From: Streptomyces sp. RB17
GTDB taxonomy: Bacteria > Actinomycetota > Actinomycetes > Streptomycetales > Streptomycetaceae
Direction of reading: 5' to 3'
Assembly (NCBI RefSeq): GCF_009604455.1
Contig: NZ_WEGL01000009.1
Span: 451,086 to 515,085, forward strand
Length of the DNA stretch: 64,000 nt
Of this stretch, positions 17,579 through 26,524 are shown one piece after another (position 1 is the first letter of the stretch; every line of letters begins with the position of its first letter). The position numbers and the translations under genes were made by a program. The notes below the pieces were generated by a model. It made no database searches. It worked only from the letters and a program-made list of their open reading frames with translations, and was not told the DNA's origin.

Positions 17579-18925
17579 CTAAATCTTCTCCGGAACCGGG
17601 TTGCCCGCCTCGCCGATCGCCCGCCGCACCGGGACGCGCGCCAGCAGCACGAAGCCGATGACGAAGAAGGCCACCAGCGAGATGATCGCGGACCGATAGC
17701 TTCCGGTCAGCTGGTAGGTCATGCCGAACAGCAGCGGCCCGAGCCAGCTCATCCCGCGGTCGCTCAGTTCGTACGCCGAGAAGTACTCGGCCTCCTTGCC
17801 GGGCGGCACGAGATGCGAGAACAGCGACCGGGACAGCGCCTGGCTGCCGCCGAGGACCAGCCCGATCCCGGCGGCCAGCACGAAGAAGAACACCGGTGCC
17901 TTCGCGGGCAGGAAGTATCCGGCCGCCAGGGTGACCGTCCACGCCACCAGCGAGCCCAGAACCGTCCGCTGGGCACCGTACGTCCGCGCCAGCCGTCCCA
18001 TCGCCAGTGCCCCGGCCACGGCCAGCACCTGCACCAGCAGCACGGCCACGATGAGCGTCGACTGGGAGAGTCCCAGTTCCTGCGAGCCGTAGACGGAGGC
18101 CTGGGTGATCACCGTCTGGATGCCGTCGTTGTAGATGAGGTACGCCAGCAGGAAGGCGAGCGTCAGCGGGTGCCGCCGCATGTCCCGGACCGTCGCCGTC
18201 AGCTGCCGGAGCCCGGGTGCCGAGGCGCGCTCCACGCGCGTGTGCCGGTCGCGCAGCCTGCGCAGCGGTACGAGCGTGAAGGCGCCCCACCACAGGCCCG
18301 CCGAGGCCAGGCAGACGCGGACGGCGGCCGTCTCGGTCAGGCCGAAGGAGCCGTGCGCCGAGTACAGGACGAGGTTGGCGACCAGGACCGTGGAACCCGC
18401 GGCGTAGCCGAAGGCCCAGCCCCGTGAGGAGACCGCGTCGCGCTCCTCGGGCGGGGCGATCTGCGGCAGATAGGAGTTGTAGAGCATCATCCCGACGGAC
18501 TGCGCCGCGTTGGCCACCACCAGCAGCGCCCCGCCGAGCAGGTACCGGTCGCCGTCCAGGAAGAACATGCCCGTGGTGGCGGCTGCCCCGGTGTACGCCG
18601 CGGCCGCGAGCAGCGGCTTCTTGCGGCCGGTGCGGTCGGCCACGCTGCCCACGAGCGGCATCACCACGACCGCGAGGATCACCGACAGGGACACCGAGTA
18701 GGCGAAGAAGGAGCCCGCCCGGACCGGGACGCCCAGCGGATGCACATAGCCGTCGGCGTCCGCGGCCCGCTCGGCGACCGCGGTGAGATAGGGCCCCAGG
18801 AAGACCGTCACCACGCTCGTCGAATAGACCGAGCAGGCCCAGTCGTAGAAGTACCAGCCGCGCTGCTCGCGCCGGAGGCCGGCGGTGTCGTCCGCAGCGT
18901 CCCTCCGCACGGTGTCCGTGCTCAC
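17579..18925 (-). CDS. MFS transporter, UMF1/Atg22-like
   Basis: A 448-residue membrane protein with about 12 hydrophobic segments. RGWYFYDWACSVYSTSVVTV at the N terminus and the loop GSVADRTGRKKPLL are characteristic of the UMF1 branch, related to yeast vacuolar effluxer Atg22, thought to export amino acids or other small solutes. GTG at 18925-18923 is favoured because GAGGG lies a few bases before it; an upstream TTG at 18949 would add eight residues without a binding site. It follows the glycerophosphodiesterase gene on the same strand, 63 bases away. Substrate unknown. Confidence 0.88.
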   Translation of the reverse strand: MSTDTVRRDAADDTAGLRREQRGWYFYDWACSVYSTSVVTVFLGPYLTAVAERAADADGYVHPLGVPVRAGSFFAYSVSLSVILAVVVMPLVGSVADRTGRKKPLLAAAAYTGAAATTGMFFLDGDRYLLGGALLVVANAAQSVGMMLYNSYLPQIAPPEERDAVSSRGWAFGYAAGSTVLVANLVLYSAHGSFGLTETAAVRVCLASAGLWWGAFTLVPLRRLRDRHTRVERASAPGLRQLTATVRDMRRHPLTLAFLLAYLIYNDGIQTVITQASVYGSQELGLSQSTLIVAVLLVQVLAVAGALAMGRLARTYGAQRTVLGSLVAWTVTLAAGYFLPAKAPVFFFVLAAGIGLVLGGSQALSRSLFSHLVPPGKEAEYFSAYELSDRGMSWLGPLLFGMTYQLTGSYRSAIISLVAFFVIGFVLLARVPVRRAIGEAGNPVPEKI

Positions 18926-18988
18926 CCGTGCCCTCGCTTCCCCGCTCAACTGCCCAAGTGCGAAGGCCCGGGCCGGGCGGCCGGGTGG

Positions 18989-19765
18989 TCAGACCCAGGC
19001 GCCGCGCTCCTCCATGACCTTGCGCAACGTGTCGATGTGATCGGTCATGATGCCATCGACTCCCAGGTCCAGGAGCCGGTGCATGCGCGCGGGTTCGTTG
19101 ATCGTCCACACGTGCACCTGCAGCCCGCGCGCGTGGGCTGCGCGGACGAACCGGTGGTCGACCACCGGGACGCCCGACTGGGCCTCGGGCACCTGCGCGG
19201 CGACGGCGGACCGGCGCACGGCGGCCGGCAGACCCCAGGAGCGCAGCCGCAGGTTCAGCACCCCCCGGGTGCCGAACGAGGTGGCCAGCTTCGGCCCGGC
19301 CAGCCGCTGCGCACGCAGCACGCGGGCCTCGGAGAACGAGCCCACGCAGACCCGGTCCCAGGCGCCGGTGCGCTCGATCAGCTCCAGGAAGGGGCGCAGG
19401 GCCGGCTCCGCCTTGATGTCGACGTTCCAGCGGACCTCGGGGAAGGTCTCCAGCAGCTCCTCGAACAGCGGCACCGGTTCCCGGCCGGCCACGCGCGCGT
19501 GCCGTACGTCTTCCCACGGCAGGTCCGCGATGCGCCCCGCACCGTCCGTGACCCGGTCCAGCGTCGAGTCGTGGAAGGCGACGAGCCGGCCGTCGGCCGT
19601 GGCGTGCACGTCGGTCTCGATGTAGCGGTATCCCATCTCGACGGCGCGCCGGAACTGCAGCGCGGTGTTCTCCAGCCCGTCGGCGGCCCCGCCGCGGTGG
19701 GCGAAGGCGATCGGGCCGGGATGGTCGAGGTAGGGATGGCGTATGGCCGGTGTCGGGAGGGTCAC
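18989..19765 (-). CDS. glycerophosphodiester phosphodiesterase
   Basis: A 258-residue enzyme that cleaves glycerophosphodiesters to glycerol 3-phosphate and an alcohol, recycling phospholipid head groups. The active-site motifs are HRGGAADGLENT (near residue 23) and YIETDVHATADGRLVAFHD, with the usual Glu/Asp/His. NVDIKAEP and VHVWTINEP follow in the TIM barrel. No signal peptide, so cytoplasmic. Its GTG overlaps the TGA of the YczE-like gene (GTGA at 19765-19762), so the two are translationally coupled. Confidence 0.93.
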   Translation of the reverse strand: MTLPTPAIRHPYLDHPGPIAFAHRGGAADGLENTALQFRRAVEMGYRYIETDVHATADGRLVAFHDSTLDRVTDGAGRIADLPWEDVRHARVAGREPVPLFEELLETFPEVRWNVDIKAEPALRPFLELIERTGAWDRVCVGSFSEARVLRAQRLAGPKLATSFGTRGVLNLRLRSWGLPAAVRRSAVAAQVPEAQSGVPVVDHRFVRAAHARGLQVHVWTINEPARMHRLLDLGVDGIMTDHIDTLRKVMEERGAWV

Positions 19766-20415
19766 CCAGGCAGTATGGCCCCCTCCGGTGTCGCGGCGGC
19801 AACGACCGTACTGCCGTCCGATGCCGCCGGGACGGCGAACACCCGCAGGAACAACTGCGCCAGTGGCCCGATGGACGCCGCGTACAGCACGGTGCCGACG
19901 CCGATGGTGCCGCCCAGCAGGAACCCGGTGACCACCACCGCGACCTCGATCCCGGTCCGCATGAGCCGGACGGAGCGGCCGGTGCGCCGGTGCAGCCCGG
20001 TCATCAGGCCGTCACGGGGACCCGGACCGAAGCGTGCCGCGATGTAGAGGCCGGTGGCCACGCCGTTCAGCGTGATCCCCGCGAGCAGCAGCGGAACGCG
20101 CACGGCGAGGGAGTGTGCGTCCGGGACGAGGGCCAGCGTGCCGTCCATGGCGAGGCCGATGACGAAGACGTTCGAGACCGTGCCGAGCCCGGGGCGCTGG
20201 CGCAGCGGGATCCACAGCAGCAGCACCGCCGCTCCCACGATGATCGACACCACACCGATGGTCAGCCCGGTGAGCTCGGCGAGGCCCTGGTGCAGCACGT
20301 TCCAGGGCTCCAGGCCCAGGTCCGCTTCGACGAGCAGGGCGGAACTCGCGCCGTAGAGCACGAGCCCGGCGTACAGCTGGATCAACCGTCGTCCGAGACG
20401 GCGTCGAGTGGACAC
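19762..20415 (-). CDS. YczE-family membrane protein
   Basis: A 217-residue integral membrane protein with about five hydrophobic segments. LYAGLVLYGASSALLVEADL, GLEPWNVLHQGL and GPGPRDGLMTGL are hallmarks of the YczE/YitT-like family, of unknown transport or sensing role. In some Firmicutes yczE is divergent from and regulated by a MocR protein, YczR, and here too a MocR gene is divergent (20518). This makes a conserved regulator-target pair plausible. It is coupled to the glycerophosphodiesterase gene. Function itself is not known. Confidence 0.82.
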   Translation of the reverse strand: MSTRRRLGRRLIQLYAGLVLYGASSALLVEADLGLEPWNVLHQGLAELTGLTIGVVSIIVGAAVLLLWIPLRQRPGLGTVSNVFVIGLAMDGTLALVPDAHSLAVRVPLLLAGITLNGVATGLYIAARFGPGPRDGLMTGLHRRTGRSVRLMRTGIEVAVVVTGFLLGGTIGVGTVLYAASIGPLAQLFLRVFAVPAASDGSTVVAAATPEGAILPG

Positions 20416-20477
20416 GAAGTACCCCCCTGGGTGGTGGCGGTGGCCTGACCCGTGTCACTCTGTGGCTTGAGATGGAC

Positions 20478-20491
20478 GGCCATCCATGGCC
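20478..20491. promoter_or_regulatory. inverted repeat, candidate MocR operator
   Basis: GGCCAT-CC-ATGGCC is a perfect 6+6 inverted repeat with a preceding partial direct copy (ATGGAC). It lies between the divergent yczE-like gene and the MocR gene, 27 bases before the MocR ATG. MocR proteins bind mixed direct and inverted repeats of this size. Confidence 0.6.
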
Positions 20492-20517
20492 AATTCGGGG
20501 AAGGTGGACTGATCGTC

Positions 20518-22029
20518 ATGGCGCAGTGGACCTCTGCGATGGGGGCCGCGCAGCTCGCCCGGCTCCTCACGTCCCAGCAGGACCGCCCGGCCGGCCCCGG
20601 CACCCGCCGTCCGCCCGCCTACCGCGCCCTCGCCGACGGCATCCGGCTGCTGGTGCTCGAAGGACGTGTCCCGGTGGCCGCCCGCCTGCCCGCCGAACGC
20701 GAACTCGCCCTCGCGCTGTCCGTGAGCCGTACGACCGTCGCGGCCGCGTACGAGGCGCTGCGCGGCGAGGGCTTCCTGGAGTCCCGGCGCGGCGCCGGCA
20801 GCTGGACCGCCGTACCGGCCGGCAACCCGCTGCCCGCCCGTGGTCTGGAACCCCTGCCCCCCGAGGCCCTGGGCTCGATGATCGACCTCGGCTGCGCCTC
20901 GCTCCCGGCCCCCGAGCCATGGCTGACCCGCGCCGTGCGGGGCGCCCTGGAGGAACTGCCGCCGTACGCCCACACGCACGGCGACTACCCGGCCGGCCTG
21001 CCCGCGCTGCGCTCGATGATCGCCGAGCGCTACACCGCGTGCGGGATCCCCACCATGCCCGAGCAGATCATGGTGACGACCGGCGCGATGGGCGCCATCG
21101 ACGCGATCTGCCATCTCTTCGCCGGGCGCGGCGAGCGGATCGCCGTCGAGTCCCCGTCCTACGCCAACATCCTCCAGTTGATGCGGGAGGCCGGCGCCCG
21201 TCTGGTGCCCGTCGCGATGGCCGAGGGCCTGTCCGGCTGGGACCTGGACCGCTGGCGGCAGGTCCTGCGCGAGGCCGCGCCCCGCCTCGCGTACGTCGTC
21301 GCCGACTTCCACAACCCCACCGGCGCGCTCGCCGACGAGGACCAGCGGCGCCGACTGGTGGACGCGGCGCGCTCGGCCGGCACCGTGCTCGTCGCCGACG
21401 AGACGATGACCGAGCTGTGGCTGGACGAGGGGCTCGCGGACGGCGGGATGCCGCGCCGGGTGTGCGCCTTCGACCCGGCCGGCTCGACCGTCATCACGGT
21501 CGGCTCGGCGAGCAAGGCGTTCTGGGCGGGCATGCGGATCGGCTGGGTACGGGCGGCTCCGGACGTCATCCGCAGCCTGGTCGCCGCACGGGCGTACGCC
21601 GACCTCGGTACGCCGGTGCTGGAACAGCTGGCCGTCAACTGGCTGTTCAGTACGGGGGGTTGGGAACAGGCGGTGGAGCTGCGCCGGGCCCAGGCCCGCG
21701 AGAACCGGGAGGCGCTGGTGGCGGCGATCCGGCGCGAGCTGCCGGCATGGGAGTTCAGCGTCCCGAGCGGCGGTCTGACCCTCTGGGTCCGCGCCGGCGG
21801 CCTGTCCGGCTCCCGGCTCGCCGAGGCGGGCGAGCGGACCGGCGTCCGCGTCCCGTCCGGCCCGCGCTTCGGCGTGGACGGCGCGTTCGAGGGCTATCTC
21901 CGGCTGCCGTTCACCGTCGGCGGGGCGGTGGCGGACGAGGCGGCGGCCCGGCTGTCCGCCGCGGTCCGCCTGGTGGAGACGGGAGCCACGGGGGGCGGCG
22001 TGGAGGCGCAGGGCACGTTTGTGGCGTAG
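20518..22029 (+). CDS. MocR-type regulator (GntR-HTH plus aminotransferase fold)
   Basis: A 503-residue regulator. The N-terminal GntR winged helix (PAERELALALSVSRTTVAAA, near residues 60-85) is joined to a fold-type I aminotransferase-like domain with PSYANILQ and the PLP lysine in TVGSASKAFWAGMRIGW. Such proteins use PLP as a sensor cofactor and control vitamin B6, GABA or membrane protein genes. It is divergent from a yczE-like gene and probably regulates it. The ATG at 20518 has AAGGTGG eleven bases upstream, and earlier codons are out of character. The ligand is unknown. Confidence 0.9.
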   Translation: MAQWTSAMGAAQLARLLTSQQDRPAGPGTRRPPAYRALADGIRLLVLEGRVPVAARLPAERELALALSVSRTTVAAAYEALRGEGFLESRRGAGSWTAVPAGNPLPARGLEPLPPEALGSMIDLGCASLPAPEPWLTRAVRGALEELPPYAHTHGDYPAGLPALRSMIAERYTACGIPTMPEQIMVTTGAMGAIDAICHLFAGRGERIAVESPSYANILQLMREAGARLVPVAMAEGLSGWDLDRWRQVLREAAPRLAYVVADFHNPTGALADEDQRRRLVDAARSAGTVLVADETMTELWLDEGLADGGMPRRVCAFDPAGSTVITVGSASKAFWAGMRIGWVRAAPDVIRSLVAARAYADLGTPVLEQLAVNWLFSTGGWEQAVELRRAQARENREALVAAIRRELPAWEFSVPSGGLTLWVRAGGLSGSRLAEAGERTGVRVPSGPRFGVDGAFEGYLRLPFTVGGAVADEAAARLSAAVRLVETGATGGGVEAQGTFVA

Positions 22030-22099
22030 GCCGGGCGCCCCAATGGCTCGGGGCACCGGGTTCTTCGGCGACTGCGGGCGCGTGGGGGCTTGTCGCGCC

Positions 22100-22155
22100 G
22101 TTCCCCGCGCCCCCGGGGAGCTGCAGCCGGAGGGCCCTGAAGGGGCGCGGGGAAC
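22100..22155. repeat. Streptomyces interspersed repeat, long hairpin copy
   Basis: GTTCCCCGCGCCCC (22100-22113) and GGGGCGCGGGGAAC (22142-22155) form a perfect 14-bp stem. Flanking words (around 22077-22185, including GACGGCCCCGCACCCGGCA) are those of the common intergenic repeat of Streptomyces genomes (recalled). It lies between the convergent MocR and ATPase stops and probably acts as a terminator for both. Confidence 0.7.
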
Positions 22156-22211
22156 TACGCGAACGGCCACGACGGCCCCGCACCCGGCAGTAAACCCGAA
22201 CCCCAACGGCG

Positions 22212-23816
22212 CTACCCCGCGGCCTCCGCAGCCACCGCCGGCTTCGTGAGATCCGTCGGCTCCGGAGCCTCCGTCGGCTGAGCCCCCACGGCAGTGGCCC
22301 GCGCCGGCAGCAACTCCAGCACCGCCTGCCGGTCTGCGTCGCTGGTCGCGTCGTCGTACGGATCCGGCGTACGCGGCACCTGGAGCCGGTGCACCGGACC
22401 CGACCCCAGCCGCGCGTACCCCCGCCCCGGCGGCACATGCCCGAGCGGTGTCGTGTGCGGTGGGGCGCCCAGCACCGCCTCCACCTGCCGAGGCGCCGCG
22501 GGCCCGAGCACGACACGCGCGCGTGTGTGCTGCCGTACCGCGTCGCTCAAGGTCTCCGCGCTGTCGAACTGCTCGGCCACCACGACGGTCACGTTGGCCG
22601 CGCGGCCGTGCCGCAGCGGCACGGCGAGCAGCGCCTGCGGGTCCTTGCGGCCGTCCGTCTCGGCGAGGTGGGCGAAGACGGACGGGCGGTCCAGCATGAT
22701 CCACAGTGGGCGGCGGGCGTCGGCCGGCGGCGGGTCGCCCGCCTGCCTGGCCAGGTTGACGGCGATGAGCCGCCGCTCGGTCTCCTGCGCCGCCCACTCC
22801 AGGCTCGCCAGCGCCCCGGGCAATGCGCACTCCACGGCCAGCACGCCGTCCCGGCCGGTCAGGCACGCGTACTCGCCGGTGCCGCCGCCGTCGACGATCA
22901 GGACGTCGCCGTGCTGGAGGGCCTGCAGGGCGATGGAGCGCAGCAGGGTCGAGGTGCCGCTGCCGGGGTGGCCCATGGCCAGCAGGTGCGGCTCGGTGGA
23001 GCGGATGCCGGTGCGCCACACGACCGGCGGCACGTCGATCTGTTCCTCTCCGTAGGAGAGGGGGAGCGTGCGCTGGACCTCACTGGGGTCGGTGAAGCCG
23101 AGGACGGTCTCGCCGGGCGCGGTGACGAAGTGCTGGGCGGGGATGTCGGCGGGCAGTGGAGGCAGCACGGTGACCGTGAGCTGGTTGCCCTCCTCGTCCC
23201 AGGCGAAGTGGTACTCGCGTCCCCGGCCGGCCTTCGCGGTGAGCAACTGCTCGATCCGCATGCGGGCCTCGGACTCGCCGTCCGGGAAGTAGGCGGGGTA
23301 ACGGATCACGAGCTGGCCGACGCGCCCGGCGTCGTCGAACTCGTAGGTGATGAAGGCCGTTTCCCACTCCCCGCCGTGCGCGTAGAGCGGCGCCGGGTCC
23401 TCGGCGCTGGAGAAGTACGGCACCAGGGCCTCGTAGAGGGACTGGAGGCGTTCGCTCTGGCACTCGTCGGGCCCCTCGGGGACCGGCGGGGTGTGGTCAC
23501 GGCCCTGCCAGGCTGCCGCCGCCATCACGGTGATGACGGCGAGCAGCGGCCCGTACGGCATCAGCGCCACGGCCAGGATCACGGAAGCCACGAGGAACAG
23601 CAGCGGCCCGCGCTTGTCCTGGGGTGTGTCCGCCCATCTGCGCCGCCCGGCCGAGGCCAGCCGACGCAGCCCGCGCGTGACGGTGATCAGCGGGTGGAGG
23701 ACATCGGTCGCGCTGTCGGCCGCCGTCCGGGCCAGTTCCCGGCTCCGGGCGAGCTGCGTCCGGGCGATCTGGGCGCTGTCCTTGCTCAGAATGCGGGGGA
23801 GAGGGCGCCGGGCCAC
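22212..23816 (-). CDS. membrane-anchored FtsK/TraB-like ATPase
   Basis: A 534-residue protein. The N terminus is basic and helical, then two adjacent hydrophobic segments near residues 72-100 (GPLLFLVASVILAVALMPYG and the next) anchor it. The C-terminal two thirds is a P-loop domain with GHPGSGTSTLLRS (Walker A, near residue 285) and RPLWIMLDRPS (Walker B). The pattern resembles FtsK/TraB/conjugative pump ATPases, but the DNA-translocase signature is not obvious. The ribosome binding site region ahead of ATG 23816 reads CCAGGAGACAGC. It follows the 64-residue membrane protein gene by 40 bases, likely an operon. The substrate is unknown. Confidence 0.7.
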   Translation of the reverse strand: MARRPLPRILSKDSAQIARTQLARSRELARTAADSATDVLHPLITVTRGLRRLASAGRRRWADTPQDKRGPLLFLVASVILAVALMPYGPLLAVITVMAAAAWQGRDHTPPVPEGPDECQSERLQSLYEALVPYFSSAEDPAPLYAHGGEWETAFITYEFDDAGRVGQLVIRYPAYFPDGESEARMRIEQLLTAKAGRGREYHFAWDEEGNQLTVTVLPPLPADIPAQHFVTAPGETVLGFTDPSEVQRTLPLSYGEEQIDVPPVVWRTGIRSTEPHLLAMGHPGSGTSTLLRSIALQALQHGDVLIVDGGGTGEYACLTGRDGVLAVECALPGALASLEWAAQETERRLIAVNLARQAGDPPPADARRPLWIMLDRPSVFAHLAETDGRKDPQALLAVPLRHGRAANVTVVVAEQFDSAETLSDAVRQHTRARVVLGPAAPRQVEAVLGAPPHTTPLGHVPPGRGYARLGSGPVHRLQVPRTPDPYDDATSDADRQAVLELLPARATAVGAQPTEAPEPTDLTKPAVAAEAAG

Positions 23817-23856
23817 TGCTGTCTCCTGGTGGTGCGTGCGGGTGGGACGGCCGGGG

Positions 23857-24051
23857 TCAGAACTTGATGCCCCCCAGGAGGCTCGCCAGGCTCTCGCCGC
23901 CGGCCTTGATGCTCGGGGCGATGCCCGTGTTGGCGAGATAGAAGCCGAACAGGGCGGTGACCGTGGCGTGCGAGCCCTTGAGCCCGTCCTTGCGGAAGAA
24001 CAGGAAGACGACGACGCCGAGAATGAGCACGCCGGACATGGAGAGGATCAT
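23857..24051 (-). CDS. small membrane protein, 64 residues
   Basis: A 64-residue frame starting MILSMSGVLILGVVVFLFFR with one strong transmembrane helix, a short polar loop (KDGLKGSHATV) and a second weaker hydrophobic segment (TALFGFYLANTGIAPSI). The start is preceded by CAGGAGGCC-type sequence on the reverse strand. It is first in a two-gene unit with the ATPase at 22212-23816, and may be its membrane partner, as small spread proteins are in conjugative plasmids. That parallel is an inference; the gene is not recognised. Confidence 0.7.
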   Translation of the reverse strand: MILSMSGVLILGVVVFLFFRKDGLKGSHATVTALFGFYLANTGIAPSIKAGGESLASLLGGIKF

Positions 24052-24137
24052 TTGAGGCCTCCTGGTGTCGAGGGGGGACAGTCACCATGAGTTCTTCCAG
24101 GATCACAGGATGTATCCATATGATTAAAGGTGCAACT

Positions 24138-24162
24138 GGGTGAATTACGGTTGATTTCACCC
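24138..24162. promoter_or_regulatory. AT-rich inverted repeat upstream of the ATPase unit
   Basis: GGGTGAA (24138-24144) and TTCACCC (24156-24162) form a 7-bp inverted repeat with an 11-base AT-rich spacer, inside a locally low-GC stretch (about 24080-24165). The 311-base gap 24052-24362 otherwise holds only upstream regions of the divergent genes and no gene. Confidence 0.5.
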
Positions 24163-24362
24163 GGTCGGCAGAGCGGTTCACGGCCCGGCTGGGCCGGTCG
24201 GTTGCCTCCGGTGGGGGCTGTCCGTGATCTTTGCCGCGGACACATCGGGTCATGTGCCGCGCGAGCCAGTACCCTGGCGATTCACTCGTACGGCCGCGTT
24301 CCGCTCTCGCTGCCGTACGCTCCCTGAAGTCCCCGAAGTTCGCAGGAGAGGCGGTCCCGCCG

Positions 24363-24755
24363 ATGAGTGAAGCCCCCGACCCCGAGGTCGTGGAGCTGGC
24401 GACCAAGATCTTCGATCTGGCCCGGCAGGGGCAGACCGAGGCACTCGTGGCGTACGTCGACGCCGGCGTTCCGGCCAACCTCACCAACGACCGCGGCGAC
24501 TCCCTGGTGATGCTCGCCGCCTATCACGGCCACGCCGAAGCGGTGCGCGCCCTGCTCGCCCGGGGCGCCGCGGCGGACCAGGTCAACGACCGAGGCCAGA
24601 CCCCGCTCGCGGGCGCGGTCTTCAAGGGCGAGGCGGACGTGATCAAGGCCCTCCTGGAGGGCGGAGCCGACCCCGCCGCGGGCACGCCGTCGGCCGTCGA
24701 CACCGCCCGTATGTTCGGCAAGACGGAACTCCTGGAGCTGTTCGGCGCGCACTGA
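24363..24755 (+). CDS. ankyrin-repeat protein
   Basis: A 130-residue protein made almost entirely of about three ankyrin repeats. GDSLVMLAAYHGHAEAVRAL, GQTPLAGAVFKGEADVIKAL and the capping TPSAVDTARMFGKTELLELF show the TPLxxAxxxG-type helix-loop-helix signature. It is a protein-binding scaffold with no catalytic part; partners are unknown. The ATG at 24363 has GGAGAGG eleven bases upstream. The frame is open further 5' but loses codon bias there. No operon partner is evident. Confidence 0.88.
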   Translation: MSEAPDPEVVELATKIFDLARQGQTEALVAYVDAGVPANLTNDRGDSLVMLAAYHGHAEAVRALLARGAAADQVNDRGQTPLAGAVFKGEADVIKALLEGGADPAAGTPSAVDTARMFGKTELLELFGAH

Positions 24756-24950
24756 CGCGCCTTTCCTGAGCAGGTACGACACGGAAAACGGGGGAGGCGG
24801 TAAAGGGCCGCCGGAAATACGGTCGCGGCAGCGCGAACGGCCGGGTCATCATGACGACGTGATTCACGGACGCGATGGCTGGGCAGGCGTTGCCGCACCG
24901 CGCGGGCCGTGATGCGGTCCGCATGGGCCACCGACGAGAGGCAGAGAGAG

Positions 24951-25010
24951 ATGGTCTTCAGCAAGCACGAGACGGCGGGCGCTCCGACGTTGTGTCACGC
25001 GGCCAGGTAA
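24951..25010 (+). CDS. short ORF, possible leader peptide (19 residues)
   Basis: ATG at 24951 follows a purine-rich GAGAGGCAGAGAGAG and opens a 19-residue frame (MVFSKHETAGAPTLCHAAR, stop TAA). It lies in the otherwise empty 24756-25056 region, 46 bases before the HEAT-repeat gene. Purine-rich binding site and compact frame suggest translation, but its size makes chance possible. No function is proposed. Confidence 0.35.
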   Translation: MVFSKHETAGAPTLCHAAR

Positions 25011-25056
25011 TGCGTGTTTCCCGGTTGCGTCGACGCTTGATGTGAGGCTGTTTCCC

Positions 25057-26475
25057 ATGTTCGATCCGGTCATAGCGCCCAGCGGTACGCTGCTCGGCCT
25101 GCTCCAGCGAGGCCGCGGCGACGGCACGCTGCACGCGCTCACCGCCCCGCGCGCCGAAGCCCTCGCGGCCCTGGACCACTGTGTACTGCGCGATCCCCGC
25201 CACGACTGGCAGGTGGAGAACCGCTCCCTCTACTACGCCCGGCTCTACCTCGACCTGAACGGCGAGCTGGACGCGATCGAGGCGCACCTCTTCGACCCCG
25301 AGGACGTCCTCGACACCGACGAGTCCCGCACCGGCCTCGCCCTGGCCGTCCTCGGGCATCTCGCGTCCTACGGCAGGCGGGACGCACTCGAACTGCTGCG
25401 CCGGTACGCCGCCCACGGCTCCAACTGGGCCTGGGCCCTGGACGAGCTGGCCCTCAGGGACGACGACGCGGGCCTGCGCGCCCTCGCCGCGCCCGTTCTG
25501 GCCCGCTTCCCCGCCGACCCCGAGGGGGAGGCCGAGCTGGCCGCCGCCGTACGCGACGCCTTCGAGCCGAGGCCATGGCGCCTGTGGGCGAAGGATCCGC
25601 GCGAATCGATCGCCACACGCGTGCGTGCCGCCCAGGAGACCGGCTGTTTCGACCGCTGGCAGCGGCAGATGCGGCCCACCGGCCCCCGGCCGGGATGGAG
25701 CGTGCGCGCCGTCTTCGAATGGGCGCAGCAGGGCATGGACCGCGGCGCCGCCCTCCACGTCCCGGCCGCCCGCTGTCTGGTCGCCGTGGCCGGCCCCGAG
25801 GACCGGCCGGAGATCGTCCAGGCCGCCCGGACGGGCATCGACGGCGCCCGCTGCACCGCGCTGCGCTATCTCGCCGACAGCAACGACCCCGAGGCGCTCG
25901 ACCTGATCGAGGCGGCCGTCGCCGACGGCACGACCGTCGTCGTGGAGGCCGCCGTCGACGCCTTCGAACGGATGTGCAGCATCACCGCCGTCGAGCGTGC
26001 CCGCCGCTGGGCCCAGCGCCCCGACGCGCTCGGTGCCGCCGCCGGACGCATGCTCGCCTGCCGCGGCGGCGCCCAGGACCGCGACCTCGTGCTCGGCGCC
26101 CTCCGCGAGGCCGTACGGGGCGAGGGACCGGACGCGCCCACGCTGTGGACCCTCGTCGACGGCGCCGGGCGTCTCGGCATCGCCTGCGCCGCCCCCGTTC
26201 TGCGCCACGTCTACCGCGAGACGGCCTCCTCCCATCTCCGCGGCCGCGCCGCCCGCGCCCTGGCCGCCACCGACCCCTCCTTCGCCACCGGCTTCGCCGT
26301 CGAATGCCTGTGGGACTGCGAGGAGACCACCCGCGAAGTCGCCGCCCGGCACGCCGAGACCGGTGACGCGCGGGTCGTCGAGCGCCTGCGCCGCCTGGCC
26401 GCCGATCCGGCCGAGGAGGCGGAGGTACAGACGGCGGTACGCAGCCGCTTCGGACCCGACGCCGCTCTCGGCTGA
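25057..26475 (+). CDS. HEAT-repeat protein
   Basis: A 472-residue alpha-solenoid protein with many helix pairs of the HEAT/PBS-lyase type. VPAARCLVAVAGPEDRPEIV, GARCTALRYLADSNDPEALD and RGRAARALAATDPSFATGFA are examples in the second half. No catalytic motif is present, so a scaffold or binding role is likely. ATG at 25057 is chosen because GTGAGG lies about ten bases upstream; a GTG at 25042 has no site. It ends before a large hairpin. Function unknown. Confidence 0.82.
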   Translation: MFDPVIAPSGTLLGLLQRGRGDGTLHALTAPRAEALAALDHCVLRDPRHDWQVENRSLYYARLYLDLNGELDAIEAHLFDPEDVLDTDESRTGLALAVLGHLASYGRRDALELLRRYAAHGSNWAWALDELALRDDDAGLRALAAPVLARFPADPEGEAELAAAVRDAFEPRPWRLWAKDPRESIATRVRAAQETGCFDRWQRQMRPTGPRPGWSVRAVFEWAQQGMDRGAALHVPAARCLVAVAGPEDRPEIVQAARTGIDGARCTALRYLADSNDPEALDLIEAAVADGTTVVVEAAVDAFERMCSITAVERARRWAQRPDALGAAAGRMLACRGGAQDRDLVLGALREAVRGEGPDAPTLWTLVDGAGRLGIACAAPVLRHVYRETASSHLRGRAARALAATDPSFATGFAVECLWDCEETTREVAARHAETGDARVVERLRRLAADPAEEAEVQTAVRSRFGPDAALG

Positions 26476-26524
26476 CCCCCGCCCCGGGCGGACGACCGCC
26501 CGCCGGGTGAACACCGGGTGTCCC

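Noticed and set aside
20455..23019. Reverse frame of 854 residues over the MocR and ATPase genes
   Set aside because: It crosses two real genes on different strands and the repeat region, has low-complexity composition and no start signal.
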